Shown here piece after piece: positions 36,914-45,680 of a stretch of 51,774 nt of DNA (position 1 is its first letter; the number at the start of each line of letters is the position of its first letter). A model generated the notes under the pieces. That model did no database searches. It was not told the DNA's origin and saw only the letters and a list, made by a program, of their open reading frames with translations. This DNA comes from Stentor roeselii (lineage: Eukaryota; Ciliophora; Heterotrichea; Heterotrichida; Stentoridae): positions 1 to 51,774 of the forward strand of contig RSEH01000304.1 in NCBI GenBank assembly GCA_006503475.1, written 5' to 3'. The translations under genes were made by a program, and so were the position numbers.

Positions 36914-37363
36914 CTAGTTGCACGCATAAGTCAAGCACCATTCTCGCGCAGTTCTATTAGCTCCTGACTCGTCTTCCTTCCAATGACGCGCAATTGACGG
37001 GTCAAGCGGGTCGTCGGGGTTGGGAGCGCTCATCAAGGCCTGGATGCTGAGAAGCACTGACCTGATCTGAAGCGCTGGCGACCATTTGTCCTTTAAGATG
37101 TCCAGGCAGATGCGCCCAAGACGGTCCACGTTCGGATGGTAGATCTTTGTCAAAAAACGAACTTTTGGAGGGCACATCGGGTAATCGTCTGGCAAAAATA
37201 ACTCTAAGGCAAATAAACCTCCTTCGTAAGGAGTCGTCACAGGACCTGCGATTTGGATGTGGAAGTAACGAGCGTTTCCACTGTCAGGGGCCGCTGAGAT
37301 GCCTGGAACTGGGTCTTGAACCAGACGCTCGGTTTCTTTCTGGATTCTTCTCGCGTGAGCCAT
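36914..37363 (-). CDS. UBE2N: Ubiquitin-conjugating enzyme E2 N (UBC13)
   Basis: 149 residues. It matches UBC13 nearly throughout: [42 protein letters not shown] with catalytic Cys86, then [27 protein letters not shown]. Together with a UEV partner (not in this window) UBC13 builds Lys63-linked ubiquitin chains in DNA-damage tolerance and signalling. Full length, no intron. Confidence 0.96.
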   Translation of the reverse strand: MAHARRIQKETERLVQDPVPGISAAPDSGNARYFHIQIAGPVTTPYEGGLFALELFLPDDYPMCPPKVRFLTKIYHPNVDRLGRICLDILKDKWSPALQIRSVLLSIQALMSAPNPDDPLDPSIARHWKEDESGANRTAREWCLTYACN

Positions 37364-37426
37364 ATTTATAAGGAGTTCTAGATTAGAGAAAAGAGAGGGT
37401 TGATCGGGTTGGAATTTGGAATAAAT

Positions 37427-37882
37427 ATGGAAGAGAGGAGAAGTGTATCTTGTGTACCTGGAAAGAGAAAACCGGATTCGCCGAAAGTTGAAGAAAGTGA
37501 TTTGGGGAAAATTAAAGAGTTTAAGGAAGAGATGGTTGAGTGTTGGGTTGTTGGTGAGAATGGTGATCTAGTGAATGGAGAACATATATCCTCTGAGAAG
37601 AAACCAAGTGTATCTTGCTCTTTGGAAGGGAAGAATGAAGATGATCTGAATAAGGATTTGGATTCAGTTGATAGAATGGAAAAAATCATTGAAAAAAATC
37701 AGAAATCAGATTCTTCTGAGATTAATAAGATTCAGGGAGTTGAATTGAAAAAAGATCAAAATGAAAATTGTGATGAGGATAAGAATAAGGAAGAGAAGAA
37801 TGACTGTGATGGGAGTTTGAATGAGAAGGAGGGAAATAAAGATAAAACTGAGGGTGATGGGAAAATTGATGAAAATAGTTAA
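37427..37882 (+). CDS. Unknown acidic low-complexity protein
   Basis: 151 residues from ATG 37427 ([13 protein letters not shown]). Very rich in Glu, Asp, Lys and Asn, predicted disordered. The words VSCVPGK and VSCSLEGK recur, hinting at a small internal duplication. No known domain. Lies 63 bp from the divergent UBC13 start and 22 bp before the kelch gene. Codon use (GAG, GAT) differs from the kelch gene. Confidence 0.5.
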   Translation: MEERRSVSCVPGKRKPDSPKVEESDLGKIKEFKEEMVECWVVGENGDLVNGEHISSEKKPSVSCSLEGKNEDDLNKDLDSVDRMEKIIEKNQKSDSSEINKIQGVELKKDQNENCDEDKNKEEKNDCDGSLNEKEGNKDKTEGDGKIDENS

Positions 37883-37904
37883 ATTTTTTTTTCATATTTA
37901 AGAT

Positions 37905-38774
37905 ATGGGAAACTGTTGTATTGGAAATAGACCAGGCCAATCCTCATCAATTTACTGCATAAGTCCAGACGGTTCCTCCATATTCGAATACAACCCCAGC
38001 GAAAACCGATTCATCCACCACGCCTTAGGACTCGAGTTACCATCAATGTGCAAATACTGCGAAATCCCCCAAAACAACCTTCTAATAATCGGAGGTTTTA
38101 AAAGATCCAAAAACAAATCAGGCCAGGCAGTCGGCGAAGTATTTCTATTCAACAAGTTCTCAGGCCTGCAAAAGCTCGAATCTTTATCAAATCCAAGAAC
38201 CGGTCACTGTCTGATAGTTTGCAAAAGCCAGGCCTACTTAATTTCCGGAGTCATTTCCCAGGTCCACCCGACGCCCTCCTGCCAAAGATTCGACCTTTCG
38301 ACAAACACATGGTCCGAGATCAGTCCTCTGAGCAAGGCGCGAGTTTTAGCAGCAGGGTGTTCTTTACAAAGTAATTTATTCATAACAGGAGGGAACCCAG
38401 GGAACTCTTTAGAGAATTTTCGAGACATTGAAAAATATAATATTGAGACTGATGATTGGACTTTGCTTTCAGTGAAACTTCCTTGTGACCTTTGGCGACA
38501 CACTTGTTTAGCGTATCAGGGCGGGTTGATTGTTTTCGGCGGGAACTGCAATAAAAGGTTTAATTTAGACTGCTTTAAAGTGGACTTGAGCCGAAATGTG
38601 ACTGTTCAACATACTTGGCTTAGACATGGAGGAGAATTCGGAGGGTGTAGTCTTGTCGTTAATGAGAAAGTCTTCACCTTTGAGACAAGCGCCTGTCGCA
38701 CTGTCTGGGTCTATGACGGAAGCAAATGGACCTCGAAAAATAACAGCTCAAAAATAGAAACATGCACTATTTAA
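37905..38774 (+). CDS. Kelch-repeat protein with N-terminal myristoylation/palmitoylation motif
   Basis: 289 residues. It begins MGNCCIGN, with Gly2 for N-myristoylation and Cys4/Cys5 for palmitoylation, so it is likely membrane-tethered. The remainder is a kelch-type beta propeller, with blades such as NNLLIIGGFKRS, NLFITGGNPGN and GGLIVFGGNCNKR. A scaffold role at the cell cortex is plausible (inference). Start is 22 bp after the previous stop. Confidence 0.8.
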   Translation: MGNCCIGNRPGQSSSIYCISPDGSSIFEYNPSENRFIHHALGLELPSMCKYCEIPQNNLLIIGGFKRSKNKSGQAVGEVFLFNKFSGLQKLESLSNPRTGHCLIVCKSQAYLISGVISQVHPTPSCQRFDLSTNTWSEISPLSKARVLAAGCSLQSNLFITGGNPGNSLENFRDIEKYNIETDDWTLLSVKLPCDLWRHTCLAYQGGLIVFGGNCNKRFNLDCFKVDLSRNVTVQHTWLRHGGEFGGCSLVVNEKVFTFETSACRTVWVYDGSKWTSKNNSSKIETCTI

Positions 38775-38802
38775 ATACTTTCTTATTTCTAATATTCAAA
38801 TC

Positions 38803-39660
38803 ATGGCTAAACACTTCTTGTTTGAAAATACTTCGCAGTGAGATTTATTCAGAAATAACCTCTTTTGCTGTAAAAATCGATCACCAAGCTTTCAGGAAGG
38901 ACTTGGAATCAGTGAGGAAAGGGTTTTTGAATTGGAAAACGAAAATTTTTACCTGAAAAAAAAAATTAAAGAATTGGAAGAATCGAATTTGAAGAGTCGT
39001 GATGAGTTTTTGAATAATGATATTCATCGAATCAAGGATTTTCAGGAAAAAGAACAGAAATTGATGAGGGAAGTTGAAACTATTGAGCAAAAGTTTAATA
39101 AACTTCAATGGAAACATGAAAAAGTCCTTCAAGAAAACAACTTTTTACAGAAAGAAGTAAAAGAAATGACTGAAGACAAGAAAAAACTCGAAATTTTATT
39201 TGAAGAAAAAATTCTAGAATTGCAACAAATCACTTCTAAGTTTCGATACCTTGAGTCACAGTTAGAATACGAAAAAATGCGAAGAAAAGAAAAAACCTTT
39301 GAACATAAACAAAAGATTTCACGTCTAGTTCAAGACTTCCAAGATTTTTCACAAGAAAAAGAAAAACTCATAGAAAAACTAGAAGAAAATTCAAAAAAAC
39401 AAAAAAATTTCTGCAAAAGTCCTTTAAAGTCTTCTAGAACTCCTCGAAAAAACTCAGTAAACCAATTACTCGAAATCACGAACACAATCAGCTCACTCGA
39501 AAGGTCCCAAGCAGAATACAAGCAAAAATACATAAACCTTCAAAAGTCAAAAATCGGGTCATTTAAAGAGATTCATAATTTATACGACATTCTGCAAAAC
39601 AACGAAAAAAGGTTGAAACAAGCAAAAAAACTCCAAGAAAACATATTCAAATCCACTTAA
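38803..39660 (+). CDS. Coiled-coil protein, two exons
   Basis: Exons 38803-38837 and 38853-39660, 280 residues. Removing the 15-nt intron joins MAKHFLFENTS to QNNLFCCKNRSPSF and leads into a long coiled coil (LKKKIKELEESNLKSRDEF onwards). Without splicing there is a TGA at once. No other domain; probably cytoskeletal or basal-body associated (inference only). It starts 28 bp after the kelch stop and ends 9 bp before OXA1. Confidence 0.75.
38838..38852 (+). other. 15-nt intron in the coiled-coil gene
   Basis: gtgagatttattcag, phase 2; the only one starting GTGAG. A at position 10. Confidence 0.85.
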
Positions 39661-39669
39661 TTAATAAAA

Positions 39670-40614
39670 ATGTTAAGATCCGCCTTTCGTCCCTTTTCTT
39701 CAGATTTTTTTTCTAAGGCCTCTTCGATATTTCGCTACTCAACTGAAAGCATTCCGATGCCGCTTCCAGAATACGCAACGATGCCGAAAGTAGGCTTGTT
39801 TAACGGAGGTTATGAAGTGTTCCATGACTTTGCAATTGTAAGACTTACTTAGGACTGCATTAACCTTCTTCAGTCAAACGGCCTTGGAATGGGATCAAGT
39901 TTGATAATCTTGTCATTGGCAATGAGAGCAACTTTCTCACCTTTCATCCTCATGTCTCAGGTGAATGCTTTGAAAAACATCCTCTTGTACCCAGAAATGG
40001 ATAAATATCGAGAAGATATGAGTGTGGCTTATAGGACGGGGAATAAGGCGAAGATTGAAGCGGTAAACAATTACTTTAAAGAATTGAAATTTAAGTACAA
40101 AATCAACAACTCTTATTCAATCTTTACAATGGCGCAGGTGCCTTTTATTATTTATTTCTTTTGGACTTTGCAGGATATGACTTATAATGTTGATATCTAC
40201 CCTGCCATGACCACTGATGGGTTTTTATGGTTTAAGGATCTTAGTGAAGCTGATCCTTATTTTGCACTTCCTGTCATGTTTGCTTGTAGCACTTTTTGGG
40301 CTATACACAAAAGTCCGAACTCAGCACAGTCGATTGGACCTATGAGCAAGTATCTCAAATATTTAAAGTATTTTGTGTTTTTAGGAATTCCTGTCACTTC
40401 GACTTTTCCTGCTGCGATCGTTTTGAATTGGACCATGATGTCTGTGTTTCAAATGACAATAAACTCCTTAGTCTACTCTCGTATCGGGCGAAAAATCCTA
40501 AAAATCCCTCAATACCTTCCAGGTTCAATTCTCGAGAAGCACAACACTCGAGTAACGAGTCCAGTTCTAAAGCCGAAAGTCTTTTCACATAAGCCTTCAT
40601 TACCTAAGAAATAG
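39670..40614 (+). CDS. OXA1: Mitochondrial inner-membrane insertase OXA1 (YidC/Oxa1/Alb3 family)
   Basis: Exons 39670-39837 and 39853-40614, 309 residues. The N-terminus MLRSAFRPFSSDFFSKASSI is a typical mitochondrial presequence. After splicing (junction HDFAI/DCINLLQ) the YidC/Oxa1 core follows: LAMRATFSPFILMSQVNALKN, the cytosolic/matrix coiled loop, and further membrane segments (FTMAQVPFIIYFFW, FPAAIVLNW). It inserts mitochondrially made proteins into the inner membrane. The retained intron would end translation at an in-frame TAG. Confidence 0.9.
39838..39852 (+). other. 15-nt intron in OXA1
   Basis: gtaagacttacttag, phase 0, ends with an in-frame TAG. A at position 10. Confidence 0.92.
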
Positions 40615-40638
40615 TTAGTCAATGGTGAATTATAATAT

Positions 40639-41205
40639 ATGAGTCAATTCGGAGAACTGGTGCTTTTCATCGGCGACCTTCACATCCCTCAACGATCAGT
40701 GGACCTTCCCGACAAGTTCAAAGAGCTTCTGGTCCCAGGCAAGGTGCAGCACGTATTTTGCACAGGAAACATCGGGAACCGAGAGCACAACGACTGGCTG
40801 AAGAGTCTCGCCTCAAACGTGCACTTTGTGCGAGGCGACTTCGACGAAGGCACTTCTTTGCCTGAGTCAAAAGTCGTCTCTGTCGGTGACTGGAAAATTG
40901 GCTTGGTTCACGGGCATCAGGTGATTCCTTGGGGAGAAAATGAAGCTTTAAGCAACTATCAAAGAATGCTTGACTGTGACCTGCTCGTCTCTGGCCATAC
41001 GCATAAAGCTGTTATTGACTCGCTTGATGGAAAACATTATTTCAACCCTGGGTCTGCCACTGGCGCTTATTCCCCAGCGAATCCGCAGAATAACCCCTCG
41101 TTTATCATTGTTGCAATTAATGGAAGGGAAGCCACTTCTTTCTTGTATGAGTTCGCTGATGGAAGCGTTAGTGTCGCGAAGGGACAGATCAGTAAAAGTA
41201 GCTAA
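40639..41205 (+). CDS. VPS29: Retromer subunit VPS29
   Basis: 188 residues, the normal length. Metallophosphoesterase-fold motifs in VPS29 form: LFIGDLHIP, CTGNIGN, VRGDFDEG, GLVHGHQVIPWG, LVSGHTHKA and YFNPGSATGAY. It is a scaffold of the endosomal retromer with VPS35 and VPS26, returning receptors to the Golgi. Located 24 bp after OXA1. Confidence 0.96.
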   Translation: MSQFGELVLFIGDLHIPQRSVDLPDKFKELLVPGKVQHVFCTGNIGNREHNDWLKSLASNVHFVRGDFDEGTSLPESKVVSVGDWKIGLVHGHQVIPWGENEALSNYQRMLDCDLLVSGHTHKAVIDSLDGKHYFNPGSATGAYSPANPQNNPSFIIVAINGREATSFLYEFADGSVSVAKGQISKSS

Positions 41206-41242
41206 TGGATTTGTAGGAAGGGTCTTTGAATCGTTTAGATAA

Positions 41243-41722
41243 ATGAGTAATTTTCGATCAAATAGCATTCCTTATAGAGATATTGGAAGTCATGAACTTG
41301 AAAATGCAAGGGCCAGACATTTGAGGAGGTTAAGTGAAATTTCTACTTTTCCTTCTAATCGAATTGATAATATCTCTCCTGTGAATTATTCTGACTGTCG
41401 TCGACCTGGGAAGAAATTTCGCTTGAACGGTAAAAGACATTCAGAGACAAACCGTGAAATCCAAGAAAGCAACTTAAAACTGTTCTTAAAGCTTTATCAC
41501 ATCACAAAACAAAACGCGTTAACCAAGTTAAAAATCTCAAATTCCTCATTCCGTAAAGAAAAAAAGCGAAAAATCAGCAAAATCGACAACTCTCTCATTC
41601 TGCAACGTTTAACTTCAGTCAAAAGCTCTTTAAAACTCCATGACTTCGAAAAAGACTTCCAAAACCACCGAGAATACGTTCAACTCGGCCAACGTCTACG
41701 TCTTCCTAAGCTAAAATCTTAA
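41243..41722 (+). CDS. Unknown basic protein, possibly containing a cryptic in-frame intron
   Basis: 159 residues, strongly basic, with helical segments (REIQESNLKLFLKLYHITKQ and LILQRLTSVKSSLKLHD). The second half faintly resembles the CFAP97/Hemingway coil, but I would not assign it. The 15-mer at 41430-41444 fits the local intron pattern and is in frame without a stop, so the true protein may lack five residues. Stop is 3 bp from the convergent TTLL stop. Confidence 0.6.
   Translation: MSNFRSNSIPYRDIGSHELENARARHLRRLSEISTFPSNRIDNISPVNYSDCRRPGKKFRLNGKRHSETNREIQESNLKLFLKLYHITKQNALTKLKISNSSFRKEKKRKISKIDNSLILQRLTSVKSSLKLHDFEKDFQNHREYVQLGQRLRLPKLKS
41430..41444 (+). other. Possible cryptic 15-nt in-frame intron
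   Basis: gtaaaagacattcag starts GTAA, ends CAG and has A at position 10, like the accepted introns. Removal keeps the frame (NGKRHSETN to NETN). No homologue is available to decide. Confidence 0.3.
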
Positions 41723-41725
41723 TAT

Positions 41726-43573
41726 TTAAAAAGTTGTTTTTCTGAAAAGAACTTGATTTTTTGCCCTATGAACCAATTCAAAGTTTCCAGAATGACAAGT
41801 CGCATCAACAACGACTTTAACAGTGTCTTCAAGAACTTCTTGAACAAGGACTTGAGTGATGTTCTAAGTGTTGATTACAGTGCTGTAGTCCATTGCAGGA
41901 GACGAGTTGATTTCGAGAAGCCAAGGGTTTAACTCCTCGTCAATCATGAAGTCATATCCGAAGACCTCGAAACTATTTTTTCTTCCGAGGTTTCCAACGT
42001 TTTCTAAGGAGTACTTCACGATTTTTTTCATTTTTGGGTAAATTTTTTGACTCCAAATGTCTTGTCCGAATTCGGACATGAGGAAAGCTCGGAATTGATC
42101 AAGGGTCCACATGCAGCCTTCTATTGAGGAAGCTTTGAAGTGCTTTGATTTCTTTGAGATGCTGTTGTTTGTTAGGTGGATGAAGCGGTTTTGAAGGTCG
42201 GATGAGGAGTAAGTCTCGAGACTGAATCGAAGGTAACTTTTTTTGTACATCCAGATCGTTAGAGGGTCGTTTGAACTTACTAACACCCACTGGCGGATGT
42301 CGAATTTACGCTCTTGGATCAGTAGAGGGTTTTCTATGTACTTTTGAACCACCCACGAGTTCGGAGAACTTGTTGAAGACTTCAGTTGATCCAGGTCATT
42401 AAATAAACTTATATCACGTCCTCTAGATTTTCTCCCTGCTTTCAAAATCCAGATATTCTTCAAACCATTCAAACCAAACTGTGGGTCCAACTCTTGTAAA
42501 CGCTTCAAAACAGCCCTACTCGTAGAAACCGTATCAACATGATACGAAAAAAGAGACCTTTGAAACAAACTTTTCAACTCACTCGGTTCATTGCACGTGA
42601 GTACTTTCCAATCAATATTTGATACCAAAGTTGATTCCAACAATTCAAAATTCTCGAGTTTTTCAATCCATTTCTTGCATATCACAGCAGAAACAATAAC
42701 ATGTTCAATGAGTACCTGAGAAGGATTTTTCAGATAATTTTTCAACAAAGAAACCGCAAAGGTGACCTTAAAACAGTCAAAAAACTCTTCAATATTCCTG
42801 GAATCCAATCGAAAACATCTCGGCATAAAGTTCAAAAAGTTCGTTTTCGGGTTTTTACTACCTTGCTTGATGTTAAGGTAAAGTTGCCATTTCACTGAAA
42901 GTTCATAGTTCCGTGGGAAATGGTTGATCATTTGCCAGTCTTGCAAATTGTTAGGAATTCTCGCATTTCTCGTCCATTTCAAGTCAAAGTAGGGACTTTC
43001 ACTGTCAGGGTTCTCAACCCACCCTCTCTGAATCAAGGCTTTGCGGACATCGGGGTAAGTTCCTGAAATGATGAAAATTTTTTGACTTGTTGAAAAGTTT
43101 TGACTGATTTTCCAAGTTTCGTAAGAATCCTTCGGGGAATCGATTTTTTGCTCTGGTAATGACTGGTCCGGGTCTGGAGTCAACTTTTTGGCGTAGGTCG
43201 TTTTGAAGGGCGAGTAAACTTTAAGACTCGTTCGGAGCATCGACCGTTTATCTGGATCTGGAATTCTTTCAGTCATTTTCTTCTTTTCGATTTGAAGGAA
43301 CAGGTCGTAAACTCTACGGGTCGACGTGTTTCGAGATGATAGGAAAATGTTCTTTGTTTTTGACTTTTTCTCTGGTTTTGCATGTTTTGAGGACTTTTTG
43401 GTTGATTGGGTTTTTGATTGCTTGCATGTTGTGAATAAACCGCTTTGGTTCGTGCTTAGTCTTGATGACTTGAAGACTGAGGAATCTGGAATTTTTGAGC
43501 TTTTGTCGAGGAGTTTGGATTTATCGAAATGGAAATCACTTCGAGTGAAATAAACTGGAATCAGCTCGAACAT
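41726..43573 (-). CDS. Tubulin tyrosine ligase-like glycylase (TTLL3/8 type)
   Basis: Exons (minus order) 43573-41879 and 41863-41726, 610 residues. The TTL domain occupies the C-terminal 400 residues: NIWILKAGRKSRGRDI, WVVQKYIENPLLIQERKFDIRQW, HLTNNSI, FEVFGYDFMIDEELNPWLLEIN. The spliced C-terminus (DATCHSGNFELV) matches the end of TTLL3. TTLL3/8 enzymes add the first glycine to tubulin side chains in cilia, consistent with a ciliate. The basic, Ser/Lys-rich N-terminal 170 residues may bind microtubules. Without splicing the protein would end at a TAG after YSTVINT. Confidence 0.88.
41864..41878 (-). other. 15-nt intron in the TTLL gene
   Basis: gtaatcaacacttag, phase 0, ends with an in-frame TAG. 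Removal restores 45 conserved C-terminal residues. A at position 10. Confidence 0.92.
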
Positions 43574-44491
43574 TATTAGAGAGTTTTTTGCAGATGCACT
43601 GGGTTTGGGAGATTTTTTGATTATTTGGAGATGGATTTTTGGTTAATTTTAGCTGAGTTAGATAAAATTTTTATTGTTAAGTGAATTAAATAGATGTTAA
43701 ATTTATCAGTTCAGTTAAATAGATTTATATTCGATGAGAGTATTATTAAAATAAGCTTTTATCATAGAAATTAAGTTAAATTTGGAAGCTTAAAAAATAT
43801 TTTCTTCTATTTAGAAATTTTTTAATAGATCTCCGAATATTGTGATTTTGTGTGTTTTATATTTTAAGGTTAGAAGTTTTTTTTTATCAAACTCTTTAGA
43901 TTTTAGAGAAAATTTTTAATATGAAAAATTCTAATTCAAAATAAGATAGAAATCTTGATAAAATAGTTAATTTTATATAATTTGGGATAATAGTATTAAC
44001 TTGATATTCAAGAAAGTTTTGGGTCGGAATTGAAAATTTTTTAAAATACTCTGTATACAAAAAGGTTAATCTTCCAAAAATGATTAATGCTATTATTTTA
44101 AAATAAGATAATAAAGATTGAACTATCATCAAGATCATTGTAGAATCCGATTGGTTCATAAGCAAATATTATAATTTAGAAATTATTCTTTTTATTAGAG
44201 AACTTCAAAAATTAGAGGTCTTAAAATATTTTCAAAGAGTTTCATTTAAATTATGGTTCCAGAGTTGGCCTATAATTAAGAATCTAAATTCTTCGAACCT
44301 TGATGAGAAATTTTGTATTAATATTTAAATTTAAATCAAGACATGTGGCATTACTAAGGAATAACCTTTTATATTGATATTAAAATTTAAAGTAGTTTTC
44401 TCAATAAATATGGCATTAATCAGTGAAATATTCTAGTGAAAAAGCTCAGTAATTATAAAATTTTTTTAACTTATAGTATTGATGGTTTACC
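43574..44491. other. Intergenic, AT-rich; G-poor leader of TTLL at its left end
   Basis: The 85 nt or so upstream of the TTLL ATG are C/A-rich and G-poor on the minus strand and include CCATCTCC, also found before the P4-ATPase start. The rest is very AT-rich. Two diverged copies of a roughly 60-bp stretch (around 44320-44365 and 44371-44425, both with TGGCATTA near the end) are the only structure seen. Confidence 0.4.
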
Positions 44492-45076
44492 TTAACTAAA
44501 TAAAGAGAATCTAAAACAAATGAGAGGCAATTTTATCGAATTGACTGAAGACCATAATCTCATAGAATTTTCATTTTCTAGCTTTCCTTTTTGCTGAAGT
44601 TTTTCAAACTTTTCATGAAAAATATCAAGGCTTGTTTTCCAATTTAATGGATTTAAAATAAACTTAGCTGTACTTTCAAAGATTCCATTGTCAAAAACAG
44701 GAAAAAGAAAGTTATTAAACCGATGCCCATCTTCGGAACGAGGTTTCTGTTCACCAAGTAAAATAAATGAATTTTCAGGAGAATCCTTACCCATGATATC
44801 AGAATCCAAACTTTTGTAAATATTAAAACACTCATTCAACAAAACCAGTAACCTGCAAGCTGAGGAAAGATCTGAGCTGTGACAATATGATATATTTATA
44901 AAAATGAATCCTTGATTTGAAAATCCATGTGCTTCAGGAAGCGAGAAGTAAAACACTTTTCCATCTGTACATATCCAATTGAATGCCTTATGGATCATTT
45001 GAAGTCCTTCCTGTTTGTTATTGAAAGGCGAATTACCCCTGGCAAGGGTATCGTAAATAAAACTTTCAACACACAA
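44492..45076 (-). CDS. Unknown protein, start uncertain, possible pseudogene
   Basis: The open frame has no ATG at its left limit; the first internal ATG is at 44998 (MIHKAFNWICTDGKVFYF). Further upstream, an ATG at 45154 is in the same frame but is cut off by TAA at 45077-45079, and no intron of the local type bridges it. The region FNWICTDGKVFYFSLPEAHG resembles INYWVSEDKETLYLKHFNLQ of the adjacent upstream gene, so the two are probably diverged relatives. No known domain. Confidence 0.4.
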   Translation of the reverse strand: MCVESFIYDTLARGNSPFNNKQEGLQMIHKAFNWICTDGKVFYFSLPEAHGFSNQGFIFINISYCHSSDLSSACRLLVLLNECFNIYKSLDSDIMGKDSPENSFILLGEQKPRSEDGHRFNNFLFPVFDNGIFESTAKFILNPLNWKTSLDIFHEKFEKLQQKGKLENENSMRLWSSVNSIKLPLICFRFSLFS

Positions 45077-45182
45077 TTAATTGTTTCTGAATTTACAACT
45101 TGAGAAAAAAGTTCTAAATTTTGAATATTGACTCGAAATCTTGCAAAAGTTCATCGAGTTATAAAATATAGAAAGAGATATC

Positions 45183-45680
45183 TTAAGGTTGTATTTGAAT
45201 TATGTTTTTATAATGATCTGATAATGTTTTGTGAGTTGAAATAATTATAAAGTTATCTTCATATTGCAAATTAAAATGCTTGAGGTATAGAGTTTCTTTA
45301 TCTTCTGATACCCAGTAGTTGATTTGATTTAGTAAACTACAAGAAAATTCTTCAATACTTAATTTAAAATCATTTTCTTCATATCTAACATCCTGCGAAT
45401 GCAAGTGTTTGAAGTAGACAAGGAGATTAACTTTACATTGAATAACTGTTTCAATCATCATCAGCATCTGATTTACCCCTAAGAAAGTTACTTTTCCACT
45501 AATTTGATATTCATTCCATTCACTCTTTATAAATTCAGATATTGAAAAAGGATATTCAACTGCGTTGATCCCGAATTCACCCAGTAATTGATAACAATTC
45601 TCAAGAAACTGCTGATAAGTTAGACCAGGGGGTAATAAATGAAAATTCTGTCGGATTAGGTTTTTAGTATTCAAATCCAT
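45183..45680 (-). CDS. Unknown protein related to its downstream neighbour
   Basis: 165 residues from ATG 45678-45680 (MDLNTKNLIRQNFHLL). Mixed alpha/beta character, no membrane segment, no recognised domain. Its C-terminal 45 residues resemble the N-terminal part of the frame at 44492-45076. Codons are more AT-rich than in the housekeeping genes to the left. It may belong to a local, fast-evolving family (inference). Confidence 0.5.
   Translation of the reverse strand: MDLNTKNLIRQNFHLLPPGLTYQQFLENCYQLLGEFGINAVEYPFSISEFIKSEWNEYQISGKVTFLGVNQMLMMIETVIQCKVNLLVYFKHLHSQDVRYEENDFKLSIEEFSCSLLNQINYWVSEDKETLYLKHFNLQYEDNFIIISTHKTLSDHYKNIIQIQP

Noticed and set aside
43896-44165. Hydrophobic 89-codon minus-strand frame
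   Set aside because: Lies in extreme AT-rich spacer, composition explains the Phe/Ile/Leu content, no ATG at its limit and no family likeness.
44280-44330. TTCGAACC word resembling a tRNA B box
   Set aside because: No matching A box, no acceptor stem and no cloverleaf could be drawn around it.
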